Shown: piece after piece, positions 57,882 to 64,000 of the stretch
Layout: the number at the start of each line of letters is the position of its first letter
Position numbering within the stretch: position 1 is the first letter of the stretch
NCBI GenBank assembly: GCA_914767715.1
Contig: OU612075.1
Location: 6,076,001 to 6,140,000, forward strand
Source of the DNA: Membranipora membranacea
Taxonomy: Eukaryota; Bryozoa; Gymnolaemata; Cheilostomatida; Membraniporidae
Direction of reading: 5' to 3'
DNA length: 64,000 bases
The notes under the pieces: generated by a model
What the model saw: only the letters and a program-made list of their open reading frames with translations
The model's database searches: none
Told to the model about the DNA's origin: nothing
Position numbers and translations under genes: made by a program

Positions 57882-60800
57882 TTATTGCTTCTTCTTGTCG
57901 GTAGCCATTTTCTTAAATGTTCTGAGTATCCCGACAAGTGACCGGAGACATTTACGACTAGATTGGTTTGTCTCCTGTAGATCTTGGCTGGTTTGTAGCC
58001 TTTGTTGTACAGTGCGGTTCATTCCCTCCACTTTGTCCCGCAGAGCTTTTGTCACTTCAACAAGTTCAGTGTTCCTCTAAAACATGTAGACATAATATAA
58101 AGATGCACAATTTTAGAGTTTGTTACTACTCTTAGAAATTACCACACAGGGGTAGGTAATTTGTTGTTTTAAAATATGAGGAGTGGTTTTGACCTTATTT
58201 AGAGATTGCTGAATTTTGGTAATTTGATAGGGGCATTTTTAAATACGAAATATTATTGAAACCAGGGGTAACTTTTCAACAAAATCTCATCAGAGATCTG
58301 CTATGGGTTCATGAATAAAGTTTGGGCGAAATACTTTAAAGTCTTTTTTGAGGAGGGATATTTTGACCTGGCTGTTTCTTGGCAGACCCAAACTATGTTA
58401 GAATTCTGAGAATTCATGTACTATTACGCTGTTAATGTTCCATTACGCTAGCACAGCTCGAAGCAAACAAACATTATAGGGCATTATAAGCGCAGCGCAA
58501 GCATAGGCGGCGTTCTCTTTCCTTACATTAACATTTTGCTTACATTTTTCTCAAAACGCCAAAAGCAACTCCAGACAGACACGCTGTTGCTAGTTAGTCG
58601 AAACAATTTGGCGTAATTGGTTTGAATGAATACCAAACAAGGCTGGGGTAATAATATAAGCAAGCATTAAAACTTGCCTCCTCAATCTTTTGCAACCGTG
58701 CTCATGCCATTATATCTAATGTCAAGAGAGGATAAAAGCCTTCATCATCACACTCATATTTGTGCTCGTTTCAAGCCTTATTGGTTGTTTCAAAGACTTT
58801 TTATCGCCGAGCGAAGCCCGCAATGAAATGGCAAACATGCATATCAAAAAGCATAGCACCTTGCATGAACTAAAACCCCAAAGCATTTCCCTATCGGGGT
58901 GGATAGCAATGCTAGATGTGTTTTATATTCGGCGGGTCGAACTGATTTCAAGACTGCACTGGGAAGGCTACAAACAATTTTTATCTAGCTTTCTCTCAGT
59001 CACAGGCTCATTTTTCATAACACAATATCACAACAGCGTCCCCTGTGCTAATTAATCAAATGAGGAATAAAGTAAATAAAATGAACACGGGTTGTTCCGA
59101 ACTGGTGCATTGTGGGTAAGACATATAACCCACCCTGAGTAGACGAGCCTCTTCATCGTCTTTGTGTACTTTGGCCTTGACATATGTGTGGACGGCGTTA
59201 ATAGCTGATGCGCTTCTGTAAAAAATAACAAAACAAAACCTCATCTTTGATTTGCTTCTGTCAGGTCAAGTATGGTTCTACTAGCAAAAAGACTAGGAGT
59301 CAATATGGGTGGAGAAGGGAGGGGATATGTTTGAGTTATCTAGTCTCAATCTTGAAAAGGAATTCATGTTTTTCGACAAGGACCCGGAGTTCGTTGGAAT
59401 AGGCTGAAAGTTTTGAGCAAGACTGAGCTGCACTATTCATCTGGGTGGCATATTTGATTTGAAGAACTTTCTCCAAATCAGTAATATAGGAGAAAGAAAT
59501 TAGGAATATTTGTGATAAAGCATTGACATGGCTAAAACATGTAGGGGTATTGTTGCTACGTACTGAGCCCACAAGAAAGAGATGAAATGATATATCAGAG
59601 AAAGAAATTTTGTATGATGTCACGGAACTACATACACTGATGAATTGCAGCAGCTACAGCAGGCAGCATAGAGCCTAGATCATATGAGTTATGATTATTG
59701 AACCTGAGTATGAAAGGTCACTCAACCTCATACATGATGGGTATAGGATAAGGCACAAATCGTGAATTGATTTGACTCATTAGAGAACAACTGATGCATT
59801 TTGCCTCTTCAACAAAGGATCAAGACAGCCACTGCCCATACATTTAGAAGTTTGGTTAAACAAACATGCACAATGCACTAATATTCAGTGTTTACATGTG
59901 GATACATCTTTTGGGTCTAAGATAAACAGAATATTAGTAGCCATTTCTGTTAAATGGTAGCTGAGAATCCTATGAGTTTTCCCTCATTTTGTGTTAATGA
60001 AAATAATATATAAAATAGAGGAGTTGGAAGTCTATCCAACTCCTAGATCAAATACTGTTGCTGAATGATAAAGCCAAAGCTACCAACAAAGCATTACCTT
60101 TTCCGAGGGTTTCTAGAGAGCACATTAAGCACACACCATAGAATCGTAAATAGTTGCCATTTTAGTTTAGCTGGTTTATGGTGTGACCTAATATTAGCTA
60201 GCCCTAAATTTTTGCCAGCTGAGGTGAGAGCATATATAAGGTAAAGTGGGTGAGTTAATGTTAGCTAGCCATATATTTCTGCAGTTTTAAGTATGTTGGA
60301 AAAGGCAAACTTGTCCCCCCCCCCATTAATACTCAACTTCCCTAAGTAGTCAACATCATATTTATCACAAACCTTGCGGTGATCTTCACCATCTTGCTGC
60401 TTCTCAGGCACTTAGGACAGTTCCACGTGCCCGATGGTACGGTCTTCATGCCGACACATTGAAGATGATATACCAACGTGCACGAGTCACACAAAAGTAG
60501 CCTGCCACTCTTAGAACAAACTGCACAAAAGTCCTCGTGGTTGCTGTCATTGCTTGCCTCTTCCTCCGAGTTGACGACATTAATCGGTGTTGGTGTTGCA
60601 CGTGGTGGTGTTGCCCGCTGGGCTCGTCTGTAGGCAGCATTGGTCATCGTTTTGGTGCTGGTACTGGCCCGAGAGGTCGATTGCTTTGAGGTAGAGGCTA
60701 CTGTAGTTGTAGCAGTGGTGACAGCAGATGCTTTGGCAGCATTTCTCTTGGAGGGTTCTGAAAGTGAAACAGTTATGTTTAAGTTGAAAGCTGTTAAGCA

Positions 60801-63800
60801 TTGTATAAGAAAAAAAAGCGGTTGATCAGTGACAAGAAGGCTTTGGACTCACGAGCTAAGGTAAAGAATAAATAGTAACCTAGAGACTATGAATAGACTC
60901 ATTGATGCCATGACAAGGACGGTGTTGGCTAGGCTGCTGCTAAACAGTTTCTCATCCCTCAAGATACACTTTTGGGGAATAAGATGAGGCTCTCCAATGA
61001 TTCTTATATATATCTGAGAAATGCACGATTGAGATAATGAATTCTAAGCAAACACTTTAGGAACAAGCTGCCCAATCCGATAAGTGGCCAAAATAGAGTG
61101 GAGGTGTCGCTCGGGTTTGGCTACCAGTTATGAATTCCTTGCAATGCCTTGAAATGTTATTTGACAAAAATTGATCCAATTTGCCTGCAAACCAGATGCT
61201 CCCATTCTACTGGTGACCCATTCACCATTTGCCGGAGACTCGAATAGGGCAGCTCTGAATGCAGGCAAATTGGATCATCCTTGATCTAAAATGTAATTAG
61301 ATAATACTGACTAGGTGGCGGAGGAGTAGATGCTCTAGTTGATCGTCTGGGTCGGTTAACTGCCAGAGATTTACATCTCAGAGATTCTAGATACTCGTTA
61401 CCTTTCTTCATACTAGTACGCATTCTCTCCTCATACCTACAATCGTAAAATGTAATTATAATAGTTAATTTCACAGCAAAAATAATTAATCAGGTTAAAA
61501 TAGTTGGTTGGATCAGAGTAGGTAGGAATGGGTTATTGGCAGACAGAATCATGTTCGATGTACGTTATAATAAACCTCTTGACCCAATTGTCTGCAAAGA
61601 GCTGGCGGATGTAATTTCATATTTATGTCTTGTCCTTTGGTAACAAGACAGTCAATATACCTCACCGGTCAGCCCGTAAAAGTAAAGTAAAATCAGCCAT
61701 GAAAGCCATATAAAATTATGATGATAAAAACTAAAACCTAGCTATCGATAGAATATTTGATTGATCAGATTGGACGGGCTTATTGGCAGACAGAATTGTC
61801 TTCCTACCAAATTTGAACAACTTAGTTGTCTGTGAATAGCTGGCCAATTTATTTTTATAATCATTATATCCACTAATCAGATAAATATGTAAGTCAGCCA
61901 TTATACCTCACAAGGTCGGGAATAGAAGGCCATGAAAACTGGATAAAGTTTTCATAAAGAAAAAAATGACGGCACATATTGATCAAATTGACCTATTTCA
62001 TTAATCAGGGTGGCACAAGAGAGGTTCATAAAGGCTTCAATCAAGGAGTAAGTATCAGTCAGCACAAATTCCAGTGCTTGGCAAAAGGAGAAGCCTTATC
62101 TATCAATGTGAATGACCGCATATTGAGATGTTCAGGTGATATAGAAATGATTAACGAGCAATTAGTGAACCTGATCCTTCAAGTTATGTCTATATCATTT
62201 TAATAGCAGCATAGATTGATAGCGTTTCAGCAGGATTAGAAAGCCAATCTGACGAGTTTCAATAACCTTTTCATTTCTCTTAGAAATGTCAAACTGATTT
62301 TGACGATCAGTTTGGGCAAATTATTTGCTCATCAGGTGACAATGCTGAGATTGAGCCTCATAATGTTAGTTTGAGCTATACAGATTTCAATAAGCACACA
62401 TTTGGCCGTGTGGCAGCAGTGGTTTAATGCACTGTCAAACTGAAAGCCAAAGCATTGATTTAGTGTTCACACATATTTATTTATAGTTATCAGACCGGCG
62501 TTAAAGCAAGCACAACTCCCAATTACAAATATATTTACCGAGGGTATGACTTAAATTCGTTCAGTGCTTTTTGGTGCCTACCATAAAGTTATAATATATA
62601 ATGCAGTATAATTTATAATAGTGAAGTAGGTAGAGTAGAATAATGTATATCTCTATGGCGCCTACTCTCAGAGGCAATGATGGCAAGGACATTATATTTA
62701 GTGGCTGCAAAAATATACACATCCTACATCATAATTATGATGATGTCAGGAATATGAACATTGCGCTGTGGCTAGTTACTAGCTTATTAGCTTATTACCT
62801 AGCTTACAAGCATTATGGTTACAATGTTACTAGCATCTCACTACCATACAAAGTGTTCAGAGACAGACAAATTAAAATCATACCTGGTTCTAATTCTGCG
62901 TTTCCTCTCACTTTTCTGTTTTTGTAATATACTCAGAGTCTGAGGAGTGACCAAGTCTAGAGCAGCCATAAACTCTATAGATCTCAGTCTATCCGGGTTA
63001 TCATCAGGCTCAGCTGGAGTGTGTTTCTCTATAGCTCTCAAATGAGCCTGCAAATATACAAATTGGATTTGTTTGACAGTCAAGAGAAATGCAAGACTCT
63101 GAGTGAAATACTCATATTGATTCAAAGTTTTGCAATAACATGCATGGGCTTTATCACCGTGCGAGTTTAATTAACAAACAACACAAAACACCAACTTTGA
63201 GTCAGACTACTATGACCCTTATCATTGTGGTGAGACCTCATTCAAGTCAGACCAATTTTCACAAAATAGTCAAATAATGGGAATTGCCTTTCCTTGAAAA
63301 AGTTATGGAAAGGCAACTCCTATTAGATACATGCAAAATACACCGATTCAACTGCGAGATTGTATGTTTCTCAGCTACAGAGCCAAAATTCATTTCTCAA
63401 CAGTGACACTGACTCAAATCAGTATGAACACTCAAGTTGGTTAAAAGTGATAACAATTTGGGCATACTTTTCCGTTGCATAAAGGGTTTTAAAACCCAAA
63501 TCAGCATTTTAATCAGCAATATAATTTATGATGAGTTAGTTAAGGTGGCCAATTTCTGCCCTGGTTTGCTGGTAGTACCATGCCATCATCAACAACAGCG
63601 CAATCACTGGATGGGATACTGTTGATTATTGACTGCCACTTCCAGCAACCCAGCGAAGTTTGACAACTTAAACTAATGCTGTAATGACATGCTGGATTAT
63701 CATGTACTGTGGGGGGAGGGGGGTCTTTCAATCAAAATAAGCTAAAATCACTCTCTGAATGCTCACTCAGTGGGTGTCGTTCCCAACACACTCACTCATT

Positions 63801-64000
63801 GATGGAACTATATATCCATTCACAGTGAATGATTGGGACCAATTTGTCTAACTGAAAGACCAAGTGGGCGGTAATATTGAGCAAAGTGATAGTTTGCCAT
63901 CCCTCATTCTAATTGAAACACCCCCAAGATACTCTAACCTAACATCATTACTTACATCCTGCACACTGGAGTAAGTACCTTCCTCCTCTGTGGCTGAAGG
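57882..64000 (-). CDS. PHF21A: PHF21A/BHC80-like PHD-finger protein (3' part; 5' end outside window)
   Basis: Six exons join in frame: 63956-64000 (cut by the window edge), 62884-63047, 61312-61436, 60373-60757, 59134-59215 and 57882-58076, giving the last 331 residues and a TAA at 57,882-57,884. PHF21A reads unmodified H3K4 within the LSD1-CoREST corepressor. The match rests on three blocks in the right order: DRLRSIEFMAALDLVTP with QKSERKRR (compare EKLAFMVSLGLVTH and KRQERKRR in vertebrates); a PHD finger HEDFCAVCSKSGRLLLCDSC, VYHLQC, WNCPKC with a complete Cys4-His-Cys3 set; and AINAVHTYVKAKVHKDDEEA (compare LAIVHSYIAYKAAKEEEKQ) followed by a coiled coil. The linker is Pro/Arg and Ser/Thr rich (NRPRRSTR). 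The start and N-terminal coiled coil lie beyond 64,000. Confidence 0.88.
61168..61292. repeat. Foldback element, GATCCAATTTGC family
   Basis: Starts TTGATCCAATTTGCCTGCA and ends with the inverted TGCAGGCAAATTGGATCATC; it lies in a PHF21A-like intron, about 20 bases from the donor of exon 61312-61436. Confidence 0.8.

Overview
The window is animal nuclear DNA: AT-rich, with short exons split by introns of about 0.1 to 2.6 kb, clean GT-AG splice sites and many small dispersed repeats. The paramyosin gene, the full-length CBP/p300 gene and the intron-rich layout point to a bilaterian invertebrate. I cannot name the phylum or species from sequence alone. I could model six genes, all on the minus strand, so gene order runs from the right end of the window to the left.

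Layout, right to left. (1) 57,882-64,000: the 3' part of a PHF21A/BHC80-like PHD-finger gene, the histone reader of the LSD1-CoREST corepressor; it continues past the right edge. (2) 40,606-55,339: a complete paramyosin gene of 16 constitutive exons plus an array of alternative C-terminal exons, with a CArG box and CCAAT boxes upstream. (3) 15,342-36,367: a complete 24-exon CBP/p300 acetyltransferase gene. The joined exons give 2,166 residues with TAZ1, KIX, bromodomain, RING/PHD, HAT, ZZ, TAZ2 and NCBD in the normal order. (4) 11,004-12,462: a three-exon gene for a 192-residue protein whose only recognisable domain is a TAZ2 domain copied from CBP. (5) 3,389-7,231: a seven-exon gene for a protein of about 282 residues with two tandem KIX domains, also derived from CBP. 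(6) 284-2,472: the 5' part of MED27, a Mediator subunit, which runs off the left edge.

The most unusual content is the run CBP, TAZ2-only, KIX-KIX, MED27. Two activator-binding domains of CBP appear to have been copied out as separate small proteins without the acetyltransferase, directly downstream of the parent gene and beside a Mediator gene. Both keep the exon boundaries and intron phases of CBP. The KIX copies have lost the residues that form the phospho-CREB groove; the first copy keeps much of the second (MLL-type) groove. The TAZ2 copy keeps the Cys/His pattern. By inference they could act as decoys or stand-alone adaptors for transcription factors that bind CBP. The TAZ2-only gene lies between inverted repeats with TA-flanked ends.

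The rest is introns and intergenic DNA with several foldback (MITE-like) families, two tRNA-related SINE-like pieces, a possible LINE remnant and small tandem duplications. I saw no CRISPR array, rRNA or bacterial-type operon. All coordinates and phases come from reading splice sites by eye and checking frames; no alignment or expression data were available.
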